Of a stretch of DNA of 64,000 nucleotides, positions 1-8,777 are shown piece after piece. The stretch spans positions 1 to 64,000 of the forward strand of contig CALJOK010000043.1 of NCBI GenBank assembly GCA_937981555.1. The letters are read 5' to 3'. The position numbers and the translations under genes are program-made. The notes under the pieces are model-generated. The model was not told the origin of the DNA. It saw only the letters and a program-made list of their open reading frames with translations, and did not search any database. The stretch is from an uncultured Saprospiraceae bacterium. GTDB taxonomy: Bacteria > Bacteroidota > Bacteroidia > Chitinophagales > Saprospiraceae. The first letter of the stretch is position 1. Each line of letters begins with the position of its first letter.

Positions 1-1
1 T

Positions 2-160
2 CGAGCACAAATTTATTACAATGTGAGATCAACACCTTCTATGTTTATTTTAAATAAAGATAAAGAGATCATTATGAAAGGAATTGGAGCAGATCAATTA
101 GACGAAGTGATGGATGAAATAATCAAAAGGGATCAACAGAAAAACGCACCAAAGAGATAA
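2..160 (+). CDS. Thioredoxin-fold protein, C-terminal fragment
   Basis: This open frame enters from the left edge and ends at TAA 158-160, giving 52 visible residues. Residues VRSTPSMFILNKDKEII match the cis-proline region of thioredoxin/TlpA-like folds, where a Thr-Pro precedes a beta strand and a turn with basic and acidic residues; this is followed by a final helix containing GADQLDEV. The catalytic CxxC would lie upstream, outside the window. By family knowledge such proteins are usually periplasmic or lipoprotein thiol-disulfide oxidoreductases in Bacteroidota. The gene is closed by a strong hairpin terminator at 184-230. The fold assignment rests on a short tail, so the exact subfamily is unknown. 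Confidence 0.6.
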   Translation, partial: RAQIYYNVRSTPSMFILNKDKEIIMKGIGADQLDEVMDEIIKRDQQKNAPKR

Positions 161-183
161 TTTTTATTATATTTATGACAGGT

Positions 184-230
184 AAAAAAGTCATCATCAA
201 TTCAGCAATGATCGATGATGACTTTTTTTT
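184..230 (+). terminator. Rho-independent terminator of the thioredoxin-fold gene
   Basis: A perfect 9-bp stem GTCATCATC/GATGATGAC (190-198 with 214-222) is flanked by five A residues and eight T residues. It lies 24 bases after the stop codon. Confidence 0.85.
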
Positions 231-294
231 GCCTTATAGTTGTTTACCTATAAGCTAATAAAATTAAAATATTATTTCCCCTAAAATTTAATAA

Positions 295-1140
295 ATGATG
301 GAGGTTATCACCCTTGATAAAATTCCTATTTCAGATTTAACGGTCTGCTTCAATCAAGCTTTCTCAGATTATTTTGTGAAATTTAGTGCAACTGAATCCT
401 ATCTCGAAGAGCGTTGGAAGGGAGCAGGAATTGATTTTTCATTATCCTCAGGAGTTATGGATGAAGGTAAATTGGTAGGATTTATCGTCAATGGAGTTCG
501 AGATTGGAATGGTCTAAAGACTGCTTTCAATTCTGGAACTGGAGTTATTCCAACTCATCGAGGAAATGGATTGACTGAAAAGATGTATCAATCTTTAAAA
601 TCTAAGTTTATCGAAAATGGGATTCAATCACTTGCATTAGAGGTGATTCAAGAAAATATTAAAGCGATCCATGTTTATGAAAAAGCAGGATTAAAAATCA
701 GAAGAGGTTTCCATTGTTTTGGAGGTGAAATAAAGATTGACTCCACAAAATTGGCTCAAGGCTTAGTTATTAAAGAAATAAAAAATCCAAAATGGGAGTC
801 CTTCAAATCCTTTTATGATTTTGAACCAGCTTGGGAAAATAATAATGAGGCGATCAAAACATGTGAGGAACTTTACTCTTTTTGGGGAGTTGAAAATAAA
901 AATAAACTGATTGCATATGCAATTGTAAAAAATAAAAATGGGGATATTCCTCAATTTGGTGTCCTTCCTGAATTTCGTAGTCAAGGTGTTGGTAAGTTTT
1001 TATTTTCACATATTTCTACTCTTCATTCTTCCATAAGATCTAATAATATTGACGCTTCTGCACTTAGTGTATTAAAATTTTTGGAAACCATTGGATTGAA
1101 GAATACAGTAAACCAATACGAAATGGTATCATATTTGTAA
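295..1140 (+). CDS. Tandem GNAT N-acetyltransferase
   Basis: This 281-residue protein appears to contain two GNAT folds. The first (about residues 1-140) has an acetyl-CoA pyrophosphate-loop motif A in GVIPTHRGNGLTEKM, followed by a helix and the typical ALEVIQENIKAIHVYEKAGL segment (motif B). The second (about 150-281) has FGVLPEFRSQGVGKFLF, another motif A of R/Q-x-x-G-x-G/A type. Substrate cannot be read from the sequence; double-GNAT proteins acetylate small amines, antibiotics or peptides. ATG 295 is followed at once by a second ATG at 298, either of which could be used. The gene appears monocistronic, following a terminator and separated by 82 bases from the next gene. Confidence 0.85.
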   Translation: MMEVITLDKIPISDLTVCFNQAFSDYFVKFSATESYLEERWKGAGIDFSLSSGVMDEGKLVGFIVNGVRDWNGLKTAFNSGTGVIPTHRGNGLTEKMYQSLKSKFIENGIQSLALEVIQENIKAIHVYEKAGLKIRRGFHCFGGEIKIDSTKLAQGLVIKEIKNPKWESFKSFYDFEPAWENNNEAIKTCEELYSFWGVENKNKLIAYAIVKNKNGDIPQFGVLPEFRSQGVGKFLFSHISTLHSSIRSNNIDASALSVLKFLETIGLKNTVNQYEMVSYL

Positions 1141-1222
1141 TAAATAAATATGTAAATGGTTTGCTAGTAATTTATTACGCATTCCATAATTATTTATTTT
1201 ATAATTAAATTTTATTTACACT

Positions 1223-1555
1223 ATGAAATTTGAAGTTTTTCAAAGTCCAAAAGACAAAAAACACTATTTCCGATTAAGAAATAACAAAGGCGATATCGTA
1301 ATGAAAAGCCAAGGTTATTCTACAAAAAGAACTTGCATCAATGGCATCGAATCTGTACGAAAGAACAGTCAAGTGCCTGAACGTTTTGATGCTAAAGTTG
1401 CAAAGAATGGTAAACACCATTTTAACATCGTGGCTCGAAACGGTCAAGTTGTAGCAACTAGCTCTAGATGGGATGTTCAAAAAGCATGCAAAACTACAAT
1501 GACTTCTGTTAAGAAATCAGCAGTTAAAGCAAAAGTTGAAATGGTAGCAAAATAA
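1223..1555 (+). CDS. DUF1508 (YegP-type) protein with two repeats
   Basis: This 110-residue basic protein consists of two copies of the DUF1508 fold. The first has FEVFQSPKDKKHYFRLRNNKG and the second FDAKVAKNGKHHFNIVARNGQ, each with a phenylalanine strand, a Lys/His-rich turn and an N-G pair, followed by a helix with spaced Ser/Cys/Lys residues. YegP of E. coli has the same two-repeat layout at the same length. The family has no proven biochemical function. It is expected to be cytosolic because no signal peptide is present. A hairpin terminator follows directly at 1577-1618, so the gene is probably transcribed alone. Confidence 0.85.
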   Translation: MKFEVFQSPKDKKHYFRLRNNKGDIVMKSQGYSTKRTCINGIESVRKNSQVPERFDAKVAKNGKHHFNIVARNGQVVATSSRWDVQKACKTTMTSVKKSAVKAKVEMVAK

Positions 1556-1576
1556 TATTTTGCCCTAATACTGAAA

Positions 1577-1618
1577 TAAAAAAACCTTTCCAACTCATTA
1601 GAGGAGGAAGGGTTTTTT
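1577..1618 (+). terminator. Rho-independent terminator after the DUF1508 gene
   Basis: The stem AACCTTTCC/GGAAGGGTT contains one G-T wobble and is flanked by A- and T-tracts. It starts about 20 bases after the stop. Confidence 0.8.
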
Positions 1619-1690
1619 CGTTTTGGTGGAGGTCTCTTCCTAAAATAATGATACCTAAATATATCAGAAAGATGAAAAGTCAAATTAGTA

Positions 1691-1725
1691 AAGGCAGCTG
1701 CTAACCAAAAGTTAGCAGCTGCCTT
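1691..1725. repeat. Perfect 15-bp hairpin between convergent genes
   Basis: AAGGCAGCTGCTAAC (1691-1705) pairs perfectly with GTTAGCAGCTGCCTT (1711-1725) around a 5-base loop. It sits between the convergent genes ending at 1555 and 1789. It has no T-tract on either side, so it is either a non-canonical bidirectional terminator or a copy of a dispersed palindromic element. Confidence 0.6.
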
Positions 1726-1788
1726 ACGGTATGTATATTGTACTAAAATTATACGCTGGTGTACACTTAATATAGTTGAATATACGCC

Positions 1789-2817
1789 TTATTTTAAAAC
1801 TATTTCTACTCGTCTGTTAAGTGCTCTACCTTCCTCTGTTGTATTTATTGAAAGCGGTGATAATTGTCCAACCCCATGTGCTGAAACCTGAACAAGTGGA
1901 ATTTTATATTGAGTGGTTAATGCTTTTAAAACTGCTTTAGCTCTTCTCTGAGAAAGCGTTTGGTTGGTAGCTAAAGAGCCCACATTATCGGTATGACCGA
2001 CGATATAATACTTTTGGGTTGGATTAACTTTTAAATATTTTGATAAGGTTTCAATGATTACGTAGGAGTCTTGAGTAAGGTTATCGCTACCAAAATCGAA
2101 TAGAATATTATGAAAGACCTCTTTACCTTCATTTTTAATTTTCTCCTCAATGGATGCTGTCGTAACCTGTCCTGTTTCCATATCTTCTTTCTCTACGATT
2201 TGAGACAGGACAAAAATATTATCTTTTAATCCTTCCCATGAGGTTCTATTGAAATGAATGAATATGGCTATTGTATATATTTTACCACCACGTTTTCCCT
2301 TAGCTACAAAATAGGCATTATCTTTATCTATATTGTTGTTATGAGATGACATTGAAAATCTAAAGTAACTTTTAGGTTTCAAATATTGATATTCTGCAAT
2401 TACTTTTCCATCACCGAAGGTTTCGTAAACATCTTGAATCTTGTAATGTCCACCTATTTTCTTTTGACCAAAAGCAGAATATAGTATTTCAAAATTTCCA
2501 TTTTTTAAGGCTTGTTCGTAATTTCTTTGTACTTCAAGTACCGTTGCTCTTTCATTATTTTCGATACCATAAATTAAATTGATGATTTTTCCTTCTTCAG
2601 TTATTTCTTTAGAGGCACCTTCTAGTGAAGTTATTTTTGATAGGGGAAAAGTTACTGCATTGAACTTAGATTCTGAATAGGCAACAATACAACTGTTCTT
2701 ATATTTTTCCAATAAAGGATGATTAATGGCACCTGCTACATCGGGACATATAGTACGTTCTTGAGCTATAGCAATACAAGAAATGCATGCGAATAAAAAA
2801 GAAAAAATAAATTTCAT
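1789..2817 (-). CDS. OmpA-family outer-membrane/peptidoglycan-binding protein
   Basis: This 342-residue protein starts with a signal peptide ending near CIAIAQ. Residues about 25-235 resemble the DUF4892 region that precedes OmpA domains in proteobacterial proteins: DVAGAINHPLLEKYKNS, then an EGK-x-x-N-L-I-Y strand and an EVQRNYEQAL helix (tentative). The C-terminal OmpA/MotB domain (about 240-342) is clear: NILFDFGSDNLT, GHTDNVGS, LSQRRAKAV and NRRVEIVL. In this family the Asp of the HTDNxG loop and the Arg of LSxRRA bind diaminopimelate of peptidoglycan. The protein is probably periplasm-facing and anchors the envelope. It may be cotranscribed with the upstream DUF4412 gene, whose stop lies 42 bases before this start. 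Confidence 0.87.
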   Translation of the reverse strand: MKFIFSFLFACISCIAIAQERTICPDVAGAINHPLLEKYKNSCIVAYSESKFNAVTFPLSKITSLEGASKEITEEGKIINLIYGIENNERATVLEVQRNYEQALKNGNFEILYSAFGQKKIGGHYKIQDVYETFGDGKVIAEYQYLKPKSYFRFSMSSHNNNIDKDNAYFVAKGKRGGKIYTIAIFIHFNRTSWEGLKDNIFVLSQIVEKEDMETGQVTTASIEEKIKNEGKEVFHNILFDFGSDNLTQDSYVIIETLSKYLKVNPTQKYYIVGHTDNVGSLATNQTLSQRRAKAVLKALTTQYKIPLVQVSAHGVGQLSPLSINTTEEGRALNRRVEIVLK

Positions 2818-2859
2818 GTTGTGAATTTTTTACTATAAAAATAGAACTTGCTAGTTTTA

Positions 2860-3684
2860 TTAATGACTTCCAATATTTTGATAATCAGTTGAATTAATTT
2901 TAAAATTTGATTTTTCAATCGATAAGCAATTCATAATGATGGTATGTGATTTTCTTTTGGAGGTATCTATCATGATCATTTCCATAGCCCATCCATCTAA
3001 ATCCTTCATCCATTCCTGATTATTGTTTTTGTTTTGTTTTACGTTATAAAAAGTACTTGGAAAACGAATGTCCACCTCTTTGGTTACCCAGATAGTAGCA
3101 GTTATGTCTTCTCCTGTTACTTTATATTCTTTGCAGTTGTAGCCTATTATGTTTTTAGTATTTCCTGTAGCTTTAATATCAAAAGAGGTTTTGTTTGAAG
3201 TATCGTCAATAGTTTCATCTAGTTTAAAATCTATTGCCATCTTCATTTTCTTACCTTCACTTTCCATGAAGGTAAACATGGCTTCTTTGTCAATATCAAA
3301 AACAGTAAAATGATCTTCCTTAATTTTCTTATCCTTAATTTGAACACATAAAAAGTTACCAGAAATTGGTAGGAAATAATCAACATCAATCACCTCTTTT
3401 CCAGATTTCATTTGTATTTCCACTCTATGATTAAATACATAACTTTCAGCAGGGATTGCTTTTGATAGACCAGGGACTCCCGTTTCTCTTTTGTTTTTTT
3501 TCTTTTTGTTAAATGTAGAATCGAAAACTTTCTCAGTCTCTTTCTTAGTTTTTTGTTCTGCTTTTCGCTCCACCGTTTTTTCTGCAGCTCTGCTAATTCT
3601 CTTTCCTAATTTCTTTAGTAGTTGAGCCTGTACAGATCCTGAAAAACAAATAATTAGAGCAGTAAATAAAGTTATCTTTTTCAT
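2860..3684 (-). CDS. Secreted DUF4412-like protein
   Basis: This 274-residue protein has a signal peptide (KKITLFTALIICFSGSVQAQ) followed by a strongly charged, Lys/Glu-rich helical stretch at about residues 22-68. A beta-rich domain follows in which NIIGYNCKEYKVTG, a Thr/Ile strand and the WVTKEVDI segment match the DUF4412 pattern (a Gly-Tyr-x-Cys-x-x-Tyr core). The function of DUF4412 is unknown; it is a periplasmic or surface domain common in Bacteroidota. The gene lies 42 bases upstream of the OmpA-family gene on the same strand, consistent with a two-gene operon. Confidence 0.75.
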   Translation of the reverse strand: MKKITLFTALIICFSGSVQAQLLKKLGKRISRAAEKTVERKAEQKTKKETEKVFDSTFNKKKKNKRETGVPGLSKAIPAESYVFNHRVEIQMKSGKEVIDVDYFLPISGNFLCVQIKDKKIKEDHFTVFDIDKEAMFTFMESEGKKMKMAIDFKLDETIDDTSNKTSFDIKATGNTKNIIGYNCKEYKVTGEDITATIWVTKEVDIRFPSTFYNVKQNKNNNQEWMKDLDGWAMEMIMIDTSKRKSHTIIMNCLSIEKSNFKINSTDYQNIGSH

Positions 3685-3810
3685 ACGTTTACGTTTAAAT
3701 TATAAAATTCAAAGGTAGGATGAATAACTATGCAGAACACTAATTAAGGGGAGTGATTAGTTGACTTGTTGCGTCATTTCGCGAATTGACTTCCTGTAAA
3801 GAGTTGATAA

Positions 3811-5235
3811 TCAGTCGGTTATTCGCAAGATGACTTTGTAAGGTGTTTCATTGTATTTCGCTAAGAATACTCTTTCAAAACTTTTTTTAGACCCAAAACC
3901 ACTTTCTTTGGCTATTTCTTCAATTCTATAGTTTCGAAATTTACTGTCATTTTGAATACGATTATAAGCATATTCGATTCTCAAATCATTAACAAAAATG
4001 GAGAATGATTTTTTGTATTCGGTATTGATATAATGACTTAGATATCGTTCAGATTTTATTTTATGATTAATACAAAACGACTTTCTCGTAATTTTGGGAG
4101 TTAAAAATAATTGTTCGCTGGTCAGCAGATGGATGGCTTTTTTTATTTTTTCAATTTCAAAATCACTTATTACAATTTTTTTGGCTGGAGCTTTTTTAAG
4201 AATATCCAATGACTCATTTTTTAAATTTTTCTTTTTGAAAAAATAATAAATACCAAATGAAAATACCAAAAGAAAACTCAAACCAATCAATAGATAATTT
4301 CTTGAATTTTTAGTTTTAGCAATATTTAATTCTCTTTCTTTTTCAACATTGTATAAGTCTCTATATTTTTCAATGGAGAAACTCAAAGAATCGCTTACCG
4401 CTTCATTATAGATTTTATGATAAGTATTTGCCTTTTCCTGAATGCCTAGTTTTTCATAAACGTCAATTAGTTTTTTCGCTGCAATTTTAACTTGCTCTGG
4501 GTCATTTGTTTTAAAAGTAAGCTTTAGAAAATCTTCCAAATATTTAGTTGCTTCTAACAGAGAATCTTGTTTAATCAAACAATCTCCTATCATCGAGAAG
4601 GCATAACTTTTAGTATTTAAGAAACTAGAAGTGTCTTGGATTATTTTCAAATTTTGTTGTTTGCAAAGCTCATAGTTTTGACTGAAAAAATTGTACTGTA
4701 TGGAAACATGATTTTTAAGAGGATCATCTGAATTTGAAAGCGACGTAATGTTGTAAGCTGCAGTTAGTGATTTCCGAGCATTCGTAGAATCGTTTAATTC
4801 TAAATGAAGTTCAGAAGCTAGCAAATGCGTTTTTACCAACAAAGAGGAGTCTTTACTACCTTTGGCTACTAGATCGAAATATTCAATAGATTTGCCATAG
4901 TCTTTAATGGCAGAGTAAATACAACCAATTATAAAATTAAATTTTACACTTAGCTGTTTATCATCTATTTGGTCAAGTGAATTAAATGCTTGCTTTAAAG
5001 CTTCATTATAATTTGATTGAATAAAAAGAACCTTTACTAATTGGTAATTAAGTGAACCGATATTTTTCGCTTGATTTATATCATTTAACTTTGTTTGAAT
5101 ATAAATTTTGGCTGAATCAAATTCAGCTGTCGAGATATAGTAATCTATTTTTTGTTGAATAGAGTCTGGATTGGCAAAAGCAATATTTGCTAGAAAACTA
5201 AAGAATGATAATAGTATAAATTTAAATTTTGTCAT
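3811..5235 (-). CDS. Membrane-spanning TPR / AraC-type transcriptional regulator
   Basis: This 474-residue protein has a signal-type N-terminus (TKFKFILLSFFSFLANIAFA), then about 270 residues of helical TPR-like repeats. A single transmembrane helix follows (LLIGLSFLLVFSFGIYYFF, about 312-332), and a C-terminal AraC-type HTH domain (about 365-474) contains IEEIAKESGFGSKKSFERVF and NETPYKVI. The layout predicts a periplasmic TPR sensor coupled through the membrane to cytoplasmic DNA binding, a known Bacteroidota regulator type. An upstream ATG at 5271 would add 12 residues in front of the signal peptide, so 5235 is preferred. The gene is divergent from the epimerase gene at 5529, which makes that gene a candidate target. 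Confidence 0.8.
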   Translation of the reverse strand: MTKFKFILLSFFSFLANIAFANPDSIQQKIDYYISTAEFDSAKIYIQTKLNDINQAKNIGSLNYQLVKVLFIQSNYNEALKQAFNSLDQIDDKQLSVKFNFIIGCIYSAIKDYGKSIEYFDLVAKGSKDSSLLVKTHLLASELHLELNDSTNARKSLTAAYNITSLSNSDDPLKNHVSIQYNFFSQNYELCKQQNLKIIQDTSSFLNTKSYAFSMIGDCLIKQDSLLEATKYLEDFLKLTFKTNDPEQVKIAAKKLIDVYEKLGIQEKANTYHKIYNEAVSDSLSFSIEKYRDLYNVEKERELNIAKTKNSRNYLLIGLSFLLVFSFGIYYFFKKKNLKNESLDILKKAPAKKIVISDFEIEKIKKAIHLLTSEQLFLTPKITRKSFCINHKIKSERYLSHYINTEYKKSFSIFVNDLRIEYAYNRIQNDSKFRNYRIEEIAKESGFGSKKSFERVFLAKYNETPYKVILRITD

Positions 5236-5310
5236 CGGGAACAAAAGTCGTATTACTTGTCCATTTATCAAATTTTAAAAGGACTTTAAAATCAAAATAA
5301 TAATAGAATT

Positions 5311-5436
5311 ACTTGTAAAAAGCGCTTCTGTTGTATTTAAATTATGTCCCTTTTCCAAATGAAAAGACGACGATTAGCTTATAGAGGTAGATACTTTTCT
5401 TCCAAAAGCTTTTCTAATAACAATACATTTACAAGT
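5311..5436. promoter_or_regulatory. Inverted 9-mers in the divergent intergenic region
   Basis: ACTTGTAAA (5311-5319) and TTTACAAGT (5428-5436) are perfect inverted copies 108 bases apart between the AraC-type regulator and the epimerase gene. The second copy touches CAAAAATA (5437-5444), which read on the minus strand is TATTTTTG, a match to the -7 box TAnnTTTG. This is a weak operator/promoter candidate. Confidence 0.3.
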
Positions 5437-5528
5437 CAAAAATAAAATATGAAGAGGATTAAGATATTAATTTTTTTGGGTATCTTTCAGAGATGGATTT
5501 AATTTACTTAACATTTTAAGTTAATCAT

Positions 5529-6674
5529 ATGAAAAAAAGTAGACGAGAATTTCTAGAAATAAGTTTGGCTTTAGGATTAACACCTATCATAAATTCCGAA
5601 CCAATACAAAGCTTCTTTGATGCAAAAGAGGATGAAAAGAAATTAAAAATTCTAATTCTTGGAGGTACTAGTTTTTTAGGGCCACATCAAATTGCCTATG
5701 CTTTAGAAAGAGGGCATGAAGTATCTATTTTTACTAGAGGAAAAACGATCCCTAAAATTCATCAAGAACTTTTTTCTAAAGTTGAAAAATTGGTGGGAGA
5801 CAGAGAGGATAATTTGGAAGCTTTAAAAAATAGAAAATGGGATGTAGTTATAGACAACTCTGGTCGCAAAACCAAATGGACGGAAGACACCGCTCAACTA
5901 TTAAAAGATCAAGTTGATTTGTATATGTACACCTCTTCTATTAGTGTTTATTATCCTTATACGGGGAAGGATTTTTCAGAAAGTCGACCTTTGGTTACAG
6001 CTGTACCCGAAGGAACACCTGAGGAAGATAAACCAGTCTATGAATATGGAGTAATGAAAGCTACATCAGAATTAGCTACTATTAATGCTTTTGGAAAAGA
6101 GAAATCTATTATCGTGAGACCAGCTTTAATAGTTGGACCTGGTGATCGTACCGATCGCTTTCCTTATTGGTTGGCTAGATTAGAAAAAGGGGGAGACATA
6201 ATTATTCCTGGGAAAAAGGATGAAGTCATACAGTATATTGATGTTAGAGATCTGGCTGAATGGATGATAAGATTACTCGAAAATAAAACAACAGGTATCT
6301 ACAATGGTTCAGGTCCAGGTTTTGATATGACGACCAATGCCTTTGTTCATGGAATTCATGCTAGCTATAATTCGCCAGTCAATTATATACAGATTGATGA
6401 TCTTACTTTCTTAAAAGAAAATGAAATTATCGGTATTCAACCATGGGTTATTCAATTGCCACAATATGCTGGGATGTCTCAAAGTGAAAATAGCAAAGCC
6501 ATAGCGGCCGGTCTCCAATTTAGAACATTATCCGAAACAGTTATGGCGACTAAGGAGTGGTGGAATTCAGATGCTGTTACTCAAGAAAGACGAGACAATA
6601 TATTAACAGGTGAGGGATCATTTATGAAAAGAGAAAAAGATATTTTAGCAAAGTGGAATGATAGAAAAGGGTAG
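5529..6674 (+). CDS. Tat-exported NAD-dependent epimerase/dehydratase-family protein
   Basis: The 381-residue protein begins with a twin-arginine signal (KKSRREFLEISLALGL), implying export in folded, cofactor-loaded form. The Rossmann core starts near residue 38 with KILILGGTSFLGPHQI, a GGTxFxG nucleotide-binding loop of atypical extended SDRs. TSSISVYY provides the Ser region and YGVMK (about residues 173-177) the YxxxK catalytic pair. Later segments RPALIVGPGD and YIDVRDLAEWM are standard for extended SDRs acting on nucleotide sugars or related diols. The exact substrate is unknown. It is transcribed away from the TPR/AraC regulator, which may control it (inference). Confidence 0.82.
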   Translation: MKKSRREFLEISLALGLTPIINSEPIQSFFDAKEDEKKLKILILGGTSFLGPHQIAYALERGHEVSIFTRGKTIPKIHQELFSKVEKLVGDREDNLEALKNRKWDVVIDNSGRKTKWTEDTAQLLKDQVDLYMYTSSISVYYPYTGKDFSESRPLVTAVPEGTPEEDKPVYEYGVMKATSELATINAFGKEKSIIVRPALIVGPGDRTDRFPYWLARLEKGGDIIIPGKKDEVIQYIDVRDLAEWMIRLLENKTTGIYNGSGPGFDMTTNAFVHGIHASYNSPVNYIQIDDLTFLKENEIIGIQPWVIQLPQYAGMSQSENSKAIAAGLQFRTLSETVMATKEWWNSDAVTQERRDNILTGEGSFMKREKDILAKWNDRKG

Positions 6675-6736
6675 GGGAATAATAGAGTCAACTACTTTCT
6701 TTGTTGTGCGATACTGTCTCAAGAGAAAAAAAAGTA

Positions 6737-7342
6737 ATGAGAGATTATGATTTAGAATTCATTTTTGCATTTATTAAGCGAGCGGGTATGTACACCGGTT
6801 CACATGTAGATTGTGGTTATGATGGGATAGGTAAATTTTTGTCTGCATATCAAATGGGATCAAATGGTAAGTGTACTTTTATTCAATCCTTATCAAGGAG
6901 AATTGAGCGTAAATATAATATCAAAATTCCTAGTCAAGGATTAGAGCAACAATTAAAATTGGCAGCGAAAGAAATGGATCTTGAATGGTATGAATTATTT
7001 AAACAAGAGGGAAAAGAAACTCTAATTGAAATTTCTGATTCGTCAGGACAAAATCGATTTGTTTCAATAATCAGAAAAAACATTATTGCTAAACTTGAAC
7101 AGATTGGAGATCAAATAAATTCGAGTTGGATCATTAATTGGAATCATACCTTGGATCAAGTTAATGATTGGGAAGGTGTAAATCTTACAACAGCCGAAAA
7201 AGAATTATTTTTTAATTTACTAGAGTTATTAAAATTAGAAACACTTAATAATGGTGATGATAAAATAACAATTAGCATAAAATCAAAAACTAAGATAGTC
7301 AGTTTGATTAAGCTCTTGAAAGAAAAAAATGAAAGATCATGA
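6737..7342 (+). CDS. Unrecognised cytosolic protein
   Basis: I do not recognise a family with confidence. The 201-residue product has no signal peptide or membrane helix. Its N-terminus has RDYDLEFIFAFIKRAGMYTG followed by a Gly-rich GYDGIGKFLSAY helix; a similar 'MY-x-G ... FL-x-x-Y' opening occurs in small uncharacterised bacterial proteins. The C-terminal half is charged and helical. The open frame extends upstream to a TTG at 6701, but ATG 6737 gives the more natural start. It lies 62 bases after the epimerase gene and 40 bases before a small lipoprotein gene, so an operon is possible. Confidence 0.55.
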   Translation: MRDYDLEFIFAFIKRAGMYTGSHVDCGYDGIGKFLSAYQMGSNGKCTFIQSLSRRIERKYNIKIPSQGLEQQLKLAAKEMDLEWYELFKQEGKETLIEISDSSGQNRFVSIIRKNIIAKLEQIGDQINSSWIINWNHTLDQVNDWEGVNLTTAEKELFFNLLELLKLETLNNGDDKITISIKSKTKIVSLIKLLKEKNERS

Positions 7343-7382
7343 TTAATCTAATTATCGTTTGTGTCACACTTTACCATATCAA

Positions 7383-7712
7383 ATGAAATACTATTTTTTA
7401 TTGCTTATTATCATATTGGTAATCAGTTGTTTACCTAATTCAAAACCAATAGGGCAGGGGGTATTGGATTCTCCAGAGATATTATACCTGAATCATTTCA
7501 ACGCTGATGATACTATTTTTTGGGTTGGTAATGATGGGATGAACTATGGAGAGTTGGACAAGGGCTTCTACTATTATTTAGCAAAAAGAGTTATTACATT
7601 TCCCAACTTGAATAATATAAATACTTACGAAGCGGAAGTAAAGGATATAAAGAAGAAGGAAAAGTATATTAACCAACTGATTCTTAGAATCGAAAATACA
7701 ATTAATCCTTAA
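7383..7712 (+). CDS. Small putative lipoprotein
   Basis: The 109-residue product begins KYYFLLLIIILVISC, a lipoprotein signal with lipobox L-V-I-S-C, so it is expected to be lipid-anchored in the cell envelope. The mature part contains NADDTIFWVGNDGMNYGELDKG, then a Lys/Glu-rich helical tail. I recognise no domain. An in-frame TTG at 7359 would put eight extra residues before the signal, so ATG 7383 is chosen. Confidence 0.5.
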   Translation: MKYYFLLLIIILVISCLPNSKPIGQGVLDSPEILYLNHFNADDTIFWVGNDGMNYGELDKGFYYYLAKRVITFPNLNNINTYEAEVKDIKKKEKYINQLILRIENTINP

Positions 7713-7785
7713 GTTGTAAATACATAAAGCCTTTTGTATTTAGTTAAGTAAAAAAAGAATTCAATAAATAATACTATTCGAGATA

Positions 7786-8727
7786 ATGAAAAAACAAGAA
7801 AATTTACCCGCTGGTTTTATATCAGAATTTATTCCTTGCAATGGAATTACCCTTCATGTTATTCATAATGGTTCAGCTTACCAAGGTTCACCGATTCAAG
7901 ATGACCGCAAACCAATATTGTGTCTTCACGGCTTTCCAGAATTTTGGATTAGTTGGGAAATGGTGATGAAAGAATTGGGAGATGAATATTTTATGGTGGT
8001 GCCTGACCAACGAGGTTGCAATAAAAGTGATGCACCTAAGGGTAGTGAAAATTATACAGCCAAGACGTTGGTAGCTGACATGATGACTTTAGCCAACTTG
8101 TTTTTTGGTTCTCGCAAATTTAATTTAGCTGGACATGATTTTGGTGCATCGGTCGCATATGCTTTGGTTTTTAAATTTCCAGAGGTGATTAATAAATTTA
8201 TTATTGTAAATGGTGCTCATCCAATTTGTCTTCAAGAAGCATTAATTGACGACCCAGCACAAGCGGTGGCTAGCCAGTATTTTCATAATCTAAGAGAAGA
8301 GGGTGCAGGACTGAAGGCAGCAGCAGATGATTTTAAAAATTCCTTCGAAGTAATTACGGGACACAATACTGCCAACTGGATGACGGAAGAAGTCAAACAA
8401 AGGTTTCGTGATGCTTGGGATGGAGGAGAAAGATTGCAAGCCATGTTCAACTGGTATAAATCATCTCCGGTAATAGTTCCTGTGATAGGCCAACCTTTAC
8501 CTGAAGCTCCTTTATATGGAGCATCAAGAGATAACTTTAGAGTGACCGTTCCACACTTATTAATTTGGGGTATGAATGATACTGCTTTGTTACCCGAAGT
8601 TCGAAAATCCATTGTTGAATTTTGTGATGATTTGGTTGTCAAAGAAGTTGAAAATGCAGACCATTGGATTTTGCATACACATGCAGAATTAGCGACGGGT
8701 TATATTCGAGAGTATTTGAAGGATTAG
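7786..8727 (+). CDS. Alpha/beta hydrolase, epoxide-hydrolase-like
   Basis: The 313-residue cytosolic protein has the alpha/beta-hydrolase fold in full. LCLHGFPEFWISW carries the HGxP oxyanion-hole motif of epoxide and haloalkane hydrolases. GHDFGASVAY supplies an aspartate nucleophile in the Gly-x-Asp-x-Gly elbow rather than serine, which points to epoxide hydrolase or dehalogenase chemistry. LLIWGMNDTALLPE gives the acid residue and DHWILHTHAE the catalytic histidine. A cap domain of about 90 residues lies between the elbow and the acid. The substrate cannot be predicted. It is flanked by unrelated genes and is probably monocistronic. Confidence 0.85.
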   Translation: MKKQENLPAGFISEFIPCNGITLHVIHNGSAYQGSPIQDDRKPILCLHGFPEFWISWEMVMKELGDEYFMVVPDQRGCNKSDAPKGSENYTAKTLVADMMTLANLFFGSRKFNLAGHDFGASVAYALVFKFPEVINKFIIVNGAHPICLQEALIDDPAQAVASQYFHNLREEGAGLKAAADDFKNSFEVITGHNTANWMTEEVKQRFRDAWDGGERLQAMFNWYKSSPVIVPVIGQPLPEAPLYGASRDNFRVTVPHLLIWGMNDTALLPEVRKSIVEFCDDLVVKEVENADHWILHTHAELATGYIREYLKD

Positions 8728-8777
8728 AATAAAGATTGTTTTATTAGAGATTTTTTTTGCCTCAAAATAGTACAAAT

